A DNA stretch of 64,000 nucleotides from Saccharopolyspora dendranthemae (GCF_007829955.1 NZ_VIWX01000001.1:186001-250000); one strand, 5' to 3'; positions 8,518 through 17,956 are shown, counted from the first letter of the stretch. The notes: a model not told the origin generated them from the sequence alone. Program-made: numbers and translations.

Positions 8518-11325
8518 TTACGGATCTGGGCATGCGGGAGTCGTCGGTAGCCCCTGGAGATACGACGAACGTTCCTCCGGGGTGAAGTTCCGCTGGTTCA
8601 AGGCGCTGCAAATCCGGGCCTTGATTCCAGCCTCGTCGGGAAGCGAAGCGTCCCACAGCCGTGCGGTCCGGTCGTTGCTCGCGGTGGCGATGGTGCTGCC
8701 GTCCGGGCTGAAGGTCACCGAGTTCACCGAGGCGGTGTGGCCGGTGAGCGTTCGCCGCGCTCGTCCTGATTCGGCATCCCACAACCGTGCAGTCTGGTCG
8801 TTGCTCGCGGTGGCGATGGTTTCGCCGTCCGGGCTGAAGGCCACCGAGTTCACCCGGCTGGTGTGGCCGGTGAGCGTCTGCAGGGGCTGTCCTGATTCGG
8901 CGTCCCACAGCCGGGCGGTTCCGTCATCGCTGGCGGTGGCGATCGCATCCCCATCCGGACTGAACACCACCGAGTTCACCGATTCGGCGTGACCGGGGAG
9001 CGTCTGCAGGGGCTGCCCTGATTCCGCATCCCACGACCGGGCCGTTCGGTCGCCGCCTGCGGTGGCGACCGTTCTGCCGTCCGGGCTGAAGGTCACCGAG
9101 TTCACCCAGCCGGTGTGGCCGGTGAGCGTCCGCAGGGGGTGTCCCGACTCCGCATCCCACAGCCGCGCGGTCTTGTCGTCGCTCGCGGTGGCGATGGTGC
9201 TGCCGTCCGGGCTGAAGGCGACCGAGAGCACCGAGCCGGTGTGGCCAACGAGTGTTCGTCGCGTTCGCCCTGATCCGGCATCCCGCAATCGCACGATCTT
9301 GTCGTCGCTCGCGGTGGCGACGGTTCTCCCATCCAGGCTGAACACGGCCGAATCCACAGAGCCGGTGCCGTCGGTGAGCGCTCGTAGCGGTTGCCCGGAC
9401 GCCGCATCCCACATCTGCACGGTCAGGCCGCCGTTCGCGGTGGCGACGGCTTTCCCGTCGGGGCTAAAGACGACTGAACCCACTGAGCCGGTCTGGCCGG
9501 TGAACGTTCGCCGGGGTTGCCCGGAATCCCACAGTCGCGCGGTCCCGTCGTCGCTCGCGGTGGCGACGGTTCTGCCGTCCGGGCTGAACGCGACCGAATC
9601 AACCTGGGCGGTGTGACCGGCGAGCGTGCGTCGCTGGCCTCCTGATTTCGCATTCCACAACCGCGCGGAACCATCGCGGCTCGCGGTTGCGACCGTTTCG
9701 CCATCGGGACTGAACGCCACGGACAGCACCCAGTCGGTGTGGCCGGTGAGCGTTTCGCGCGGTTGCCCGGAGGACGCCTCCCACAGCCGTGCGGTTCCGT
9801 CATCGCTCGCGGTCGCGACCGTTCCGCTATCCGGGCTGAACAGCACCGAGAGCACCGAGCCGGTGTGTCCGGTGAGGGTTTCGCGCGGTTGCCCGGAGGA
9901 CGCCTCCCACAGCCGTGCGGTTCCGTCGTAGCCCGCGGTCGCCACCGTCCTGCCGTCCGGGCTGAACGCCACCGAGGACACCCGGCCGGTGTGGCCGGTG
10001 AGGATGTGCAGGGGCCGTCCTGATCCGACTTCCCACAGGCGCGCGGTTCCGTCTCCGCCTGCGGTGGCGATGGTTTCGCCGTTCGGGCTGAACGCCAGTG
10101 AGCTCACCGGGCCGGTGTGTCCGGTGAGGGTGTGCAGGGGTCGTCCGGAGGACGCTTCCCACAGCTGTGCGGTTCCGTCGCTGTCCGCGATGGCCACTGT
10201 TCTGCCATCCGGGCTGAACACCACTTCGCTCGAGCCGCGGCCGTCGGCGAGCGTCCGCCGGTGGCCTCCCGATTTCGTCTCCTGCAGTTGCACGGCCCTG
10301 CTGGTCGCGATGGCGATGGTTTCGCCGTTCGGGCTGAACGCCAGCGAGCTCACCGGGCCGGTGTGTTCGGCGAGGGTGTGCAGGAGTTGTCCTGATTCCG
10401 CTTCCCGCAGTTGCACGATCCCGCCGTCGCTCGCGGTGGCGACGGTTCGCCCGTCCGGGCTGAACACCAGCGAGGACACCGGGTTCGTGGGGTCGCTCAG
10501 TTGTTTTCTCAGGAGCAGGGAATCTGCGCTGTAGAGGCTGGTGGTGGCCTCGGTGGAGGGGTGCGTGTTGTGCGCTTGCACCGCCAGCAGGGAGGCCAGA
10601 TCAGGATCTGCATCGAACAACGCGTTGGAGTTGGCGGCCAGTTGCCGGGACTGGGCGGTTTTCGTTTGCACGTAGGCCAGGCCAGCGGCGACCAGGGCCG
10701 AGATGAGCAGGACGGTGAGCGTCGCCGTTCCGATCCGTGCTGCACGCATGATTTTGCGGTGCTGGCGGATGTGCTCACCGATCAACTGGTCCTTGTCCAC
10801 TCCGCGCAGCGGCGCCGCGAGGTCGGCGATTCCTTCGCGGAAGCGGGGGTCGTCCCGGTTGACGCGCTCGGTCTTGTTCAACCGGCGCAGATCCACCCAT
10901 CTCGGCTCGCCGTGCAGCCGATCACGCAGCACGTCGGGCAGCGAGTCGGTCGACGACCAGTCGATGTTGCCGCGCTCGTCGAAGGCGAGCGTGCCATCGG
11001 TCAGCGCGATCAGGAACGTTTCGGGGGAGCATTCGCGCATCCAGAAGTCGGTCTCCTGCGCGACCCACTTCGACTTCGCGGCCTCGGGCGAGGCCATCAG
11101 GATGAACCACCGCGACGACCTCATCGCGCGTTCGATGGCCGGCCACAGGCCGGGGTTCGCGCCCATGACGGCCTCGTCCCGGAACACGCGCAGCGCCCGC
11201 GGTCGGTACCACGGTTTGGCGAACCGCTGCAGCTCGTTCTGCACCGCGGGTGCCAGCATTCCGTCAAGCGCGTGGCTGTACGACAGGAACGCGTCGAACT
11301 GCGGTTCCTGGATCTCGCCCCTCAT
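8518..11325 (-). CDS. TIR domain - transmembrane - WD40 repeat protein
   Basis: ATG 11325 gives 935 residues; the longer frame upstream overlaps the neighbouring gene and lacks homology. Residues 8-150 are a TIR domain (FDAFLSYSHALDG, VFRDEAVMGANPG, and SKWVAQETDFW with the likely catalytic Glu). One transmembrane helix lies near residues 197-220 (TLTVLLISALVAAGLAYVQT), and a DPDLASLLAVQAH helical linker precedes 15 WD40 repeats (about 278-890), each with the core FSPDGxTxATAS and xRLWxA. The C-terminal FTPEERSSYLQG is typical of bacterial WD40 sensors. TIR domains often degrade NAD or make signalling nucleotides, and propellers sense partners, so this is probably a conflict or cell-suicide sensor. 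The zinc-ribbon gene ends four bases upstream, indicating an operon. Confidence 0.85.
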   Translation of the reverse strand: MRGEIQEPQFDAFLSYSHALDGMLAPAVQNELQRFAKPWYRPRALRVFRDEAVMGANPGLWPAIERAMRSSRWFILMASPEAAKSKWVAQETDFWMRECSPETFLIALTDGTLAFDERGNIDWSSTDSLPDVLRDRLHGEPRWVDLRRLNKTERVNRDDPRFREGIADLAAPLRGVDKDQLIGEHIRQHRKIMRAARIGTATLTVLLISALVAAGLAYVQTKTAQSRQLAANSNALFDADPDLASLLAVQAHNTHPSTEATTSLYSADSLLLRKQLSDPTNPVSSLVFSPDGRTVATASDGGIVQLREAESGQLLHTLAEHTGPVSSLAFSPNGETIAIATSRAVQLQETKSGGHRRTLADGRGSSEVVFSPDGRTVAIADSDGTAQLWEASSGRPLHTLTGHTGPVSSLAFSPNGETIATAGGDGTARLWEVGSGRPLHILTGHTGRVSSVAFSPDGRTVATAGYDGTARLWEASSGQPRETLTGHTGSVLSVLFSPDSGTVATASDDGTARLWEASSGQPRETLTGHTDWVLSVAFSPDGETVATASRDGSARLWNAKSGGQRRTLAGHTAQVDSVAFSPDGRTVATASDDGTARLWDSGQPRRTFTGQTGSVGSVVFSPDGKAVATANGGLTVQMWDAASGQPLRALTDGTGSVDSAVFSLDGRTVATASDDKIVRLRDAGSGRTRRTLVGHTGSVLSVAFSPDGSTIATASDDKTARLWDAESGHPLRTLTGHTGWVNSVTFSPDGRTVATAGGDRTARSWDAESGQPLQTLPGHAESVNSVVFSPDGDAIATASDDGTARLWDAESGQPLQTLTGHTSRVNSVAFSPDGETIATASNDQTARLWDAESGRARRTLTGHTASVNSVTFSPDGSTIATASNDRTARLWDASLPDEAGIKARICSALNQRNFTPEERSSYLQGLPTTPACPDP

Positions 11326-11329
11326 GCGA

Positions 11330-11827
11330 TCAATGGTGGCAGCGTCGGTTCGACGCCACTGCGAAACCGCGCGACCCGCGAGTGCTGATGCAGGATCGGC
11401 ACAAGTCGCCGCTCTGGTACCGAGCGCGCCCGTTCGGACGCGTGTCCCGTGGTTCGAACGGACGGTTGCAGACTCGGCAATGCTCGTCGGGGTCGATCGC
11501 GGCGGGCAAGCCGATGATGAGTGTTCCGATGTTGCCCGCATAGCCATCGGCGGTCTCGTAGAGGCTCAGGGCATCGGCCCACGCGCAACGGATCGCATCG
11601 GCCTCATGCAGCAGGGACACGGTGACGTAGCCGGTCGCAGTGGTGTCGGTCGCGTCGTGCTTGATGTGCCAGCACAGCGGTCGTAGCCGCCGCTCGGTGG
11701 CGATCGAGATCAACTCGGCGGTGATCGGATCAATGTCGCGTTCCAGCAGCACCCGTTCACCGTAGCTGGTCAAGCCTGGATTCCCGCCCCTCCGGAAATT
11801 CGGGTGATGTGGGCAACAGTCTTCCAT
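11330..11827 (-). CDS. Zinc-ribbon-containing protein of unknown function in operon with TIR-WD40
   Basis: 165 residues from ATG 11827. A helical N-terminal region (GERVLLERDIDPITAELISI) precedes a C-terminal zinc-binding candidate, CRVC at about residue 125 and CRSC about 25 residues later. The stop at 11330-11332 is four bases before the ATG of the TIR-WD40 gene, so the two are very probably co-transcribed. The segment just upstream is a broken IS481 remnant, so the original promoter or N-terminus may have been lost. No family recognised; a regulator or partner of the TIR protein is inferred from position alone. Confidence 0.55.
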   Translation of the reverse strand: MEDCCPHHPNFRRGGNPGLTSYGERVLLERDIDPITAELISIATERRLRPLCWHIKHDATDTTATGYVTVSLLHEADAIRCAWADALSLYETADGYAGNIGTLIIGLPAAIDPDEHCRVCNRPFEPRDTRPNGRARYQSGDLCRSCISTRGSRGFAVASNRRCHH

Positions 11828-11845
11828 AGCTCGTTGCGCCCAAGC

Positions 11846-12169
11846 GACCAGAAGTGGGCCGGTCGCCGGGTCACCCTGCGTCTCGAAAACGACCTGGCGC
11901 AGGTGATCATCGACGAGGCGATCGTGCGCACGCTGCCGCTGAATCTCTCGCCCTCCCAACGCCTTCGGCTGCAACGAGCCCGCCCGGCCGGGCAGCACCC
12001 GAGATTGACCGTCGTCCGGCTCGGGTCCAGCGGAAGGTCTCCGCGCGCGGCACCACCCAGGTCACCGGCCAGTCCGTGCAGGCCGGCTACCGCTATGCCG
12101 GACGCGTGGTCACCATCGAGGTCGACGAAACCGTGCTACGCGTGTTCGACGACGCCGACGAGGCAATCA
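11846..12169 (+). pseudogene. Remnant of IS481 transposase C-terminal repeats
   Basis: The DNA closely matches 7612-7936 of the IS481 element (both encode VTLRLENDLAQVIID and VTIEVDETVLRVFDD), but frames shift around 12000. It is cut on the right exactly where the ISL3 left end begins (12170). It is a second, older or degraded copy of the same IS type, later split by ISL3 insertion. Confidence 0.8.
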
Positions 12170-13608
12170 GGCTCTTCCCAGATGAGGGTGTAGGTCGGCC
12201 GGGCGCGTCGGTCCGCAGATAGACGTCGAGGTCTCCCGACGATGGAGGTTCCTACGCCATCCATCCGAAAGACCTCGACGTGTCCGACGCTACCCCGCCG
12301 GCCGGCTTCGGCCGCCCTGACCTGACCGCCTTCGCTCGACTCGACGGCCTCGGTCTGAGCGTGACCGGGCAACGACTTGAACCGGATCGTGCGGTCCTCG
12401 CGTGCCGCGTGGTGGAACCAGATCAGTGGTGCCGACGGTGCGGCAGCGAAGGCGCTGCTCGTGACACCGTGATCCGGCGGTTGGCCCACGAGCCGCTGGG
12501 CTGGCGACCGACCGTGCTGGAAGTTGTAGTGCGCCGCTACCGCTGTGCCGACTGCGGACACGTGTAGCGCCAAGACACCAGCGCCGCGGCGGAGCCACGC
12601 GCGAAGCTCTCGCGCACCGGGTTGCGGTGGGCGCTGGAAGGGATCGTGGTCGCACACCTCACCGTCGCCCGTGTCGCCGAGGGACTCGGGGTCGCGTGGG
12701 ACACCGCCAACAACGCGGTCCTGGCCGAAGGCAATCGGCTGCTGATCAACGACCCCACGCGGTTCGAGGGCGTGAAGGTCATTGGCGTCGATGAGCACGT
12801 CTGGCGCCACACCAGGCGTGGCGACAAGTACGTCACCGTGATCATCGACCTCACCCCGGTCCGCGATGGCGCCGGCCCAGCAAGGCTGCTGGACATGGTC
12901 GAGGGCCGGTCGAAAGCGGCGTTCAAGACCTGGCTCGCCGACCGCGACGACGCCTTCCGTGACGCGGTCGAGGTGGTCGCGATGGACGGCTTCACCGGGT
13001 TCAAGACCGCCGCTGCGGAGGAGATCCCGGACGCGGTCACGGTGATGGATCCCTTCCACGTCGTGCGCCTGGCCGGTGACGCCCTCGACAGGTGTCGGCG
13101 CCGGGTCCAACTCGCGATCCACGGGCACCGTGGGTTCAGGGACGACCCGCTCTACAAGTCGCGGCGCACGCTGCACACCGGCGCGGACCTGCTTACCGAC
13201 AAGCAGAGCGACAGGCTACGCGCGCTGTTCGTTGATGACGCTCACGTCGAGGTCGAGGCGACCTGGGGTGTCTACCAGCGCATGATCGCCGCCTATCGCC
13301 ACGAGGACCGGCAACGTGGCCGCGAGCTCATGGAGAAGCTGATCACCGACCTCAGCGCCGGCGTCCCCAAGGTGCTCACCGAGCTCACCACCCTGGGCCG
13401 GACCCTGAAGAAGCGAGCCGCCGACGTGCTCGCCTACTTCGAACGACCCGGCACCAGCAACGGGCCGACCGAGGCGCTCAACGGACGGCTCGAACACCTG
13501 CGCGGCTCCGCACTCGGGTTCCGCAACCTGACCAACTACATCGCCCGAAGCCTGCTCGAGACCGGCGGCTTCAGACCCCAACTCCTACACCCCCGATTGG
13601 GATGAGCC
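12170..13608 (+). mobile_element. ISL3-family insertion sequence
   Basis: Terminal inverted repeats: GGCTCTTCCCA at 12170-12180 and TGGGATGAGCC at 13598-13608, with GGGTGTAGG-type similarity continuing inward. It carries one transposase gene. It entered the IS481 remnant on its left. The 8-bp flanks on the two sides do not match, so the right side has been rearranged since insertion. Confidence 0.8.
12280..13605 (+). pseudogene. ISL3-family transposase with in-frame amber codon
   Basis: An N-terminal zinc-finger region (CRRCGSEG, then YRCADCGHV) and the C-terminal catalytic core (VIGVDEHVWRH with Asp, VVAMDGFTGFK, VTVMDPFHVV with Asp, and NGPTEALNGRLEHLRGSALG near the end) are all in one frame of 441 codons. 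That frame is broken only by TAG at 12565-12567, in CADCGHV-stop-RQDTS where related proteins have Trp (TGG to TAG). Unless suppressed, the product is truncated; a restart at 12622 could give a catalytic fragment without the zinc finger. Confidence 0.85.
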
Positions 13609-13658
13609 ACTTTCCCTTGGGGCTCAGGTGGCGCTTATGTGCCCTTATGCTCGCCATC

Positions 13659-14687
13659 ATGGGCTCAGAGTGGGACTTCTTCATCAGCCACGCCAGTGAG
13701 GACAAGCGGCAAGTGGCTGGGCCACTGGCGCATTACCTGCGGTCGGTCGGCTTCTCGGTGTGGTACGACGATTTCAGTCTCCGCGTGGGTGACTCTGTAC
13801 TCCGCGAAATCGACCGTGGACTGGGGGCGTCTCACTTCGGGGTAGTCGTGCTCAGCGACTCATTCTTCGCCAAGGAGTGGACATATCGCGAGCTCGCAGG
13901 TCTGGTCACTACGGCCACGGCCGATCAGCGGCGGGTCCTGCCTGTCTGGCACAACGTTGATGCCGCAGCCATCGCTTCGTATTCACCGATGTTGGCCGAT
14001 GTCAAGGGGGTGCACACAAGCCGCGGGCTGCACGTTGTGGCTGAGGAGCTCGTACGCGCGTCGTTCCCGGACCGAGTAGCCGACCTACCGCTCTCCAACA
14101 GGTCGAAGGAGCGACCGGACGACCTGAACACGGCCCAGGAGACGCTGCGGTCAGTACTGGATGCAGGCGGCCGCCGGGAGGAAATCCTAATCGTCCTCTC
14201 TGCGTACCAGATCCTCCTAACTTTGTTTGGTCGATACACCGCTGCGGTGATTCCCACCGCCGGGTTCGCCGACTGTTTGCCATCCGATTTCGTCCTGTTC
14301 GAGCAGCACGGAATCACCGGGCCCATCCAGATCACCTTCGTCGTTCTCGGACCGACGGGGCCCGGTGGCGCGGACTTCCTGGCGGCCACCGATCGAGCAT
14401 TCGGTGAGGAAGTTACCTTCAATAAGTACCCCAAGAACAACTACCTGCCAGGGAGACGAGTAGGCGAATTCCCCAGAGTGCAGTCAGTGGCTCAGGGCAT
14501 CGCCGACCGACTGAAGTCGAACAACATCCACGCCAGAGACCCAAGGGTGTGGAACTTCTCAGTGCTCTTGGTCCACGGCAGGCGCGGTGTTCAAGACTCT
14601 GCGCCAACCTGCCGGACACGGTTGAACTTCGAGACTGCGTCATACGACCGACTAATTGATCCTACGGATCCTCCGTTCTGGGGCTGA
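13659..14687 (+). CDS. TIR-domain protein with unknown C-terminal domain
   Basis: 342 residues from ATG 13659; ATG 13647 is an alternative. Residues 1-130 are a TIR domain (WDFFISHASEDK, VWYDDFSLRVGDS, VLSDSFFAKEWTYREL), where the Glu in YREL is the likely NADase catalytic residue. Residues 165-342 are a separate domain (ILIVLSAYQILLTLFGRYTA, FVVLGPTGPGGADF) that I do not recognise. Bacterial TIR effectors with an added sensor domain act in anti-phage or conflict systems by depleting NAD, so that role is plausible. It follows the ISL3 right end by about 50 bases, so it may have lost its native promoter. Confidence 0.7.
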   Translation: MGSEWDFFISHASEDKRQVAGPLAHYLRSVGFSVWYDDFSLRVGDSVLREIDRGLGASHFGVVVLSDSFFAKEWTYRELAGLVTTATADQRRVLPVWHNVDAAAIASYSPMLADVKGVHTSRGLHVVAEELVRASFPDRVADLPLSNRSKERPDDLNTAQETLRSVLDAGGRREEILIVLSAYQILLTLFGRYTAAVIPTAGFADCLPSDFVLFEQHGITGPIQITFVVLGPTGPGGADFLAATDRAFGEEVTFNKYPKNNYLPGRRVGEFPRVQSVAQGIADRLKSNNIHARDPRVWNFSVLLVHGRRGVQDSAPTCRTRLNFETASYDRLIDPTDPPFWG

Positions 14688-15095
14688 ATCAGTTTGGTGT
14701 TGCGAGCGACAGCCTCGAGGTCACGTCGGACGGGCCCTGGTGTAGTTCCAACCTTCAGATACTTCAAGTTGCGGCTCTACCAGCGGAACCGCGAAACTTC
14801 CGCAGGCCTTCGTCTTTGAGGTGGCTTTCATGTCCTCGCGGAACGCCGTGACGACCTGGATACGAGGAACCAGGTGGCGGCGGTGATGGGCTGGGCCGCG
14901 AGCTTCGCAGGACTGCACGAATTCGGCGTGATCTCCATGACCGGCTTCGGCTGCTGGACCACGTGGCTCGTGCCGGCCACCTTCGACGACACCACCTTCG
15001 CAGGTGGCAGGCTGAGGCCGCACATCACCTGGCGAACCACAGTCCACCGCGCATACGGAATCAATCCCCGAGATTGACTTTCGGGAAGGGCATCA
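14688..15095. other. Stretch without a convincing gene
   Basis: Several short overlapping frames exist on both strands, but none has family resemblance. The most protein-like is 14874-15077 on the plus strand (67 residues, aromatic-rich, GTG start). It may be a remnant. Confidence 0.3.
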
Positions 15096-16691
15096 TCACC
15101 CGGCATTACTCTCGCGTAGACTCCGGATCCCCTGCAAGAACGCGAATAGTCCCTCATTGCTCCAGGACTCGTTAGTGACCAGATCGCTTACGAGTACGTG
15201 GTCAAGACTTGAGTACAAGCGAAGCCCGGAGGTTTCCCAGTTCGCCTCGATTTCCCCTCCGTAGCGGGTCCAGAACTCGTCGTCCTCGATCACCAGAAGG
15301 CAAGCGAACTCGTAGTTGCCGCTTACGAGATTCAGGCCGAAACCCGTGCACTCCATGCGTATTCGGGACTCGTCCGCCATCAGCCAGCGCATCGGCTCCG
15401 ACATCCGTCCGGGATGCAGTGGGGCCGCGGCACAGGCTCCGCCCACGGTGTTGTCGACGTCTTGCCTGCCGAAAAGCTCCTCCTCCAGCTCCCGCATAAG
15501 CGTCGAGGCTAACTGAGCGTCCGCGTGGAGGTCGGTCATGGGCTGATGGAAGCCTTTCGGGATCACCGAGAGCCTCTGCGCAGCGTTGAGTACGTGGCTT
15601 GACCGCTGTTGCACCACGAGAGCAAAGTCCTTCTCACCACGATATGGGTCTGATGGACGTGCGATGGCGCAGAGCGCGAGCACTCCCCCGGCACACAGTC
15701 GCCCAGTGAAGTCGAGCACGGAGTAGAGGTTCGGCAGATAGTGGTCCCGCATCGGCAGTTGGTCTGGCGTGCTGGCGGCAAGAGTATCTATCAGCTCGTT
15801 CTCGAGAAGATCCATGGAGACCGCGTACTCGATGAACGGCACCGTCCCGACCTCAGCTGAGATTGCTTCTGGCCCGACATGCAGGTTCAACAGCCGGTAG
15901 AGGGGCATGTTCGCTAGCCGAACCCCCTGGGCGGTGGCTTCGGCAAGCCGGTCAATCGCTCGGTCGGACGCGAGAACATCCTGGGCAACGGGTGAGTCAG
16001 TACACAGGGCGACTCTGTCTTTCCCCGCACCGAGCTGACATCCGAGGTCGAGCCATCGGTCGCAGGTCAGAATGCTCGTGCCGATCTCGGAATCCCCGCA
16101 AGCCACATTGTAGAAGTGGTACCCCGACTCCGGGGCCCCGTAGTAGTCCGCTACTGCTCGAGCGATCTCGCTTCGGCCGACCTTGCGGCGCCGCGCGGGT
16201 CTGTCGAGTACTTCATCCGCCGTCAAGGAAGCGAGACGGGACGTCACCTTCCGTCGTGTAGTTTCAGGCGCCCACCCACTTCGGGTATCGAGCCAAGCAA
16301 AGGACTGCGCCGTACCCACCCGCGTGTCTGGTGTTTGAACTGCTGGAGTCTTCTCCCGCCGAGCACCCCACGGCGCTGCTCTGAGTTTGTGGAACGGTTG
16401 CCACGGCCTGTCGACGTCCTCGCGCTCGATATCAGCCCCTGGCGGACCCAGCAGAACGTCGATACCCACGCCGAAGATGGATTCGAGCAATCTCACCGTA
16501 GCCGGCCGAGGTCGTCCGACTGGCTGTCCGCTCGGCGCCTTGCCGGCAACGAGGCGCTGCAGATGGCGGACGCTCAACGTGCCTGGCTCGTTTCGTTCGC
16601 ACGCGAATGTCTCGGCCCACTCCGTGAACTCCTGCAGCGTCTGCCGCCGCTCCCAGATCTTCTGCTCGAGCACCGTGCGCGCCTTCTGCAT
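15096..16691 (-). CDS. Helix-turn-helix protein with C-terminal Nudix-like domain (copy 2)
   Basis: ATG 16691 follows a purine-rich GGGGAAGGGG; the longer frame to 16805 is unsupported. 531 residues. The N-terminal region (FTEWAETFACERNEPGTLSV, HLQRLVAGK) is a probable HTH unlike that of copy 1. From about residue 150 it parallels the protein at 1265-2848: PLYRLL, FIEYAVSMDLLENELID, and GFHQPMTDL followed by LMRELEEELFGR near residues 380-412 (Nudix-like REUxEE core), then SEPMRWLM and FGLNLVSGNYEFA. A cupin-like partner is absent here. It is divergent from the small-gene operon starting at 16927. Confidence 0.6.
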   Translation of the reverse strand: MQKARTVLEQKIWERRQTLQEFTEWAETFACERNEPGTLSVRHLQRLVAGKAPSGQPVGRPRPATVRLLESIFGVGIDVLLGPPGADIEREDVDRPWQPFHKLRAAPWGARREKTPAVQTPDTRVGTAQSFAWLDTRSGWAPETTRRKVTSRLASLTADEVLDRPARRRKVGRSEIARAVADYYGAPESGYHFYNVACGDSEIGTSILTCDRWLDLGCQLGAGKDRVALCTDSPVAQDVLASDRAIDRLAEATAQGVRLANMPLYRLLNLHVGPEAISAEVGTVPFIEYAVSMDLLENELIDTLAASTPDQLPMRDHYLPNLYSVLDFTGRLCAGGVLALCAIARPSDPYRGEKDFALVVQQRSSHVLNAAQRLSVIPKGFHQPMTDLHADAQLASTLMRELEEELFGRQDVDNTVGGACAAAPLHPGRMSEPMRWLMADESRIRMECTGFGLNLVSGNYEFACLLVIEDDEFWTRYGGEIEANWETSGLRLYSSLDHVLVSDLVTNESWSNEGLFAFLQGIRSLRESNAG

Positions 16692-16926
16692 TGCAACCCC
16701 TTCCCCGCAGCCGCTCCCGTTATGTCGCGAGCACGTCGCCTTCGCGTCATTCCGCTGACCGCGAGCTGATGTCAGCATGATTTCAGTCTGACATGGACCG
16801 CTCACAAACGGTCACGAAATCCCTCCGGCGGCGTTGCGCAATCACTCCCCGACCGCCGCCGGATGCCGGCCGCGGCCAGGCCCACCTCCAGGCCTGGCCG
16901 CGGCCACCCTCGAACGGAGATCCCGA

Positions 16927-17418
16927 GTGAACCCTTCAACAGAGCAGGTCGTCTGGTTTCAATACCGCCCAGGCGTAGTGGTCGAGTCCCTTCGCGTTGC
17001 CCACTGCGCCGCACCGAGCAGCACCAACACCGCTGTTCAGTCCTGGTGCCGCCTGGAGTTCGATCCGGCAAGCCTCGAGCTGGCGGCGAGTCCCGGTGAG
17101 CCAGCGACTTCCGAAAAGGGACCCGGTTGCGCACCGTGCTCCGCATGCCTTCTGCAGCTCACCGCTGCGACAGAGACCGGCAGCATCCCCACTACGCAAG
17201 CCGCAAAGGCGTCCCATGACAACAAGCTCGCCGTGATACTCAGGAAGGCGCAGTGGCTGCTCGATGACGCCGCGTACTACCTCCCACGAGGCAACTACAA
17301 CCAGCGAGAACGCGATTCACTCGCCGCCACGCTCGACCAACTCGCCGGGTTGATTCGCGAACAAGCTCCGGCACCCGCAGACGCCGGCGAGCACCCAAGA
17401 ACCCAGTCCCAGCTGTGA
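16927..17418 (+). CDS. Hypothetical protein, first of a three-gene small operon
   Basis: 163 residues from GTG 16927. The N-terminal 75 residues are strand-rich (EQVVWFQYRPGVVVESLRVA), a CxxCxxC-like cluster (CAPCSACL) lies near residue 75, and the C-terminal part is helical (LRKAQWLLDDAAYYLPRG). No family recognised. Its stop overlaps the GTG of the next gene (17415), and it is divergent from the HTH/Nudix-like copy 2, which may regulate it. Confidence 0.45.
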   Translation: MNPSTEQVVWFQYRPGVVVESLRVAHCAAPSSTNTAVQSWCRLEFDPASLELAASPGEPATSEKGPGCAPCSACLLQLTAATETGSIPTTQAAKASHDNKLAVILRKAQWLLDDAAYYLPRGNYNQRERDSLAATLDQLAGLIREQAPAPADAGEHPRTQSQL

Positions 17419-17600
17419 CCACCGAAACGAGCCGTGGCCAGCGCGGATATAGAACCGCCCAGACAGGCGACCTCACCCCGGATTTGCCGACACAGCGCCT
17501 GCCCCGCATCGGCGCCCCAGGCCGCAGGGAGCTCTGGGCATCCACCCGTCCTCCGCTCGACGTCCTGCGCGCTGTGTTGGAAGACCTCAGACGGCTCTAA
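17415..17600 (+). CDS. Small hypothetical protein
   Basis: 61 residues from GTG 17415, overlapping the upstream stop by GTGA, which is the main evidence for translation. It is Arg/Pro-rich (TRPPLDVLRAVLEDLRRL at the end) and has no recognised family. Confidence 0.4.
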   Translation: MTTETSRGQRGYRTAQTGDLTPDLPTQRLPRIGAPGRRELWASTRPPLDVLRAVLEDLRRL

Positions 17601-17635
17601 CCACTCCAACGGAACAACCCTCGGAGCTGAAGAAC

Positions 17636-17956
17636 ATGCAGGCTGCCATCTGCCAAGGCTGCGGCGAGCCGCTACCGCCGCCGTCCCCGCGCGGCCGGCC
17701 CGCCCGCTACCACGGACCGGCCTGTCGGCAGCGAGCACACCGAGCCCGGCGACGGGCTCACGTCATCGACCGGGACTGGGCTGCGCTCGATGACGTCGAC
17801 ATGGCAATCGCCGACGTACGCAGACTGATGGCCACCGGCCGGGATCCGCGGTCGGCGTTGGCACGTTTGCTGACTGCTGCGCTCAACATGGCCAACCTCC
17901 GCGGGATCCTCCTATCGGTCGAACCGCCCGCCCCCGCGAGCACCGAGCGCTCCTAG
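17636..17956 (+). CDS. Small zinc-ribbon protein
   Basis: 106 residues from ATG 17636. The N-terminus has a treble-clef-like pattern (CQGCGEPLPPPSPRG, then YHGPACRQRAHRARRR), typical of small actinobacterial proteins that resemble rRNA- or nucleic-acid-binding zinc ribbons. The rest is helical (ALARLLTAALNMANLRGIL). It lies 35 bases after the 61-residue gene and overlaps the end of the convergent NB-ARC gene by 45 bases. Confidence 0.6.
   Translation: MQAAICQGCGEPLPPPSPRGRPARYHGPACRQRAHRARRRAHVIDRDWAALDDVDMAIADVRRLMATGRDPRSALARLLTAALNMANLRGILLSVEPPAPASTERS

Noticed and set aside
8590-10500. Regularly spaced ~126-bp repeats as a possible CRISPR or satellite array
   Set aside because: They encode WD40 blades in one frame; spacing and unit length do not fit CRISPR.
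10411-11388. Long plus-strand frames opposite the TIR and WD40 regions
   Set aside because: They lack motifs and overlap a clear TIR-TM-WD40 frame on the minus strand.
12136-13176. 346-residue minus-strand frame over the ISL3 element
   Set aside because: Antisense of the transposase with no family match.
14874-15077. Short plus-strand gene between TIR and HTH/Nudix copy 2
   Set aside because: Start is a weak GTG, no family resemblance; kept only as a note in the gap entry.
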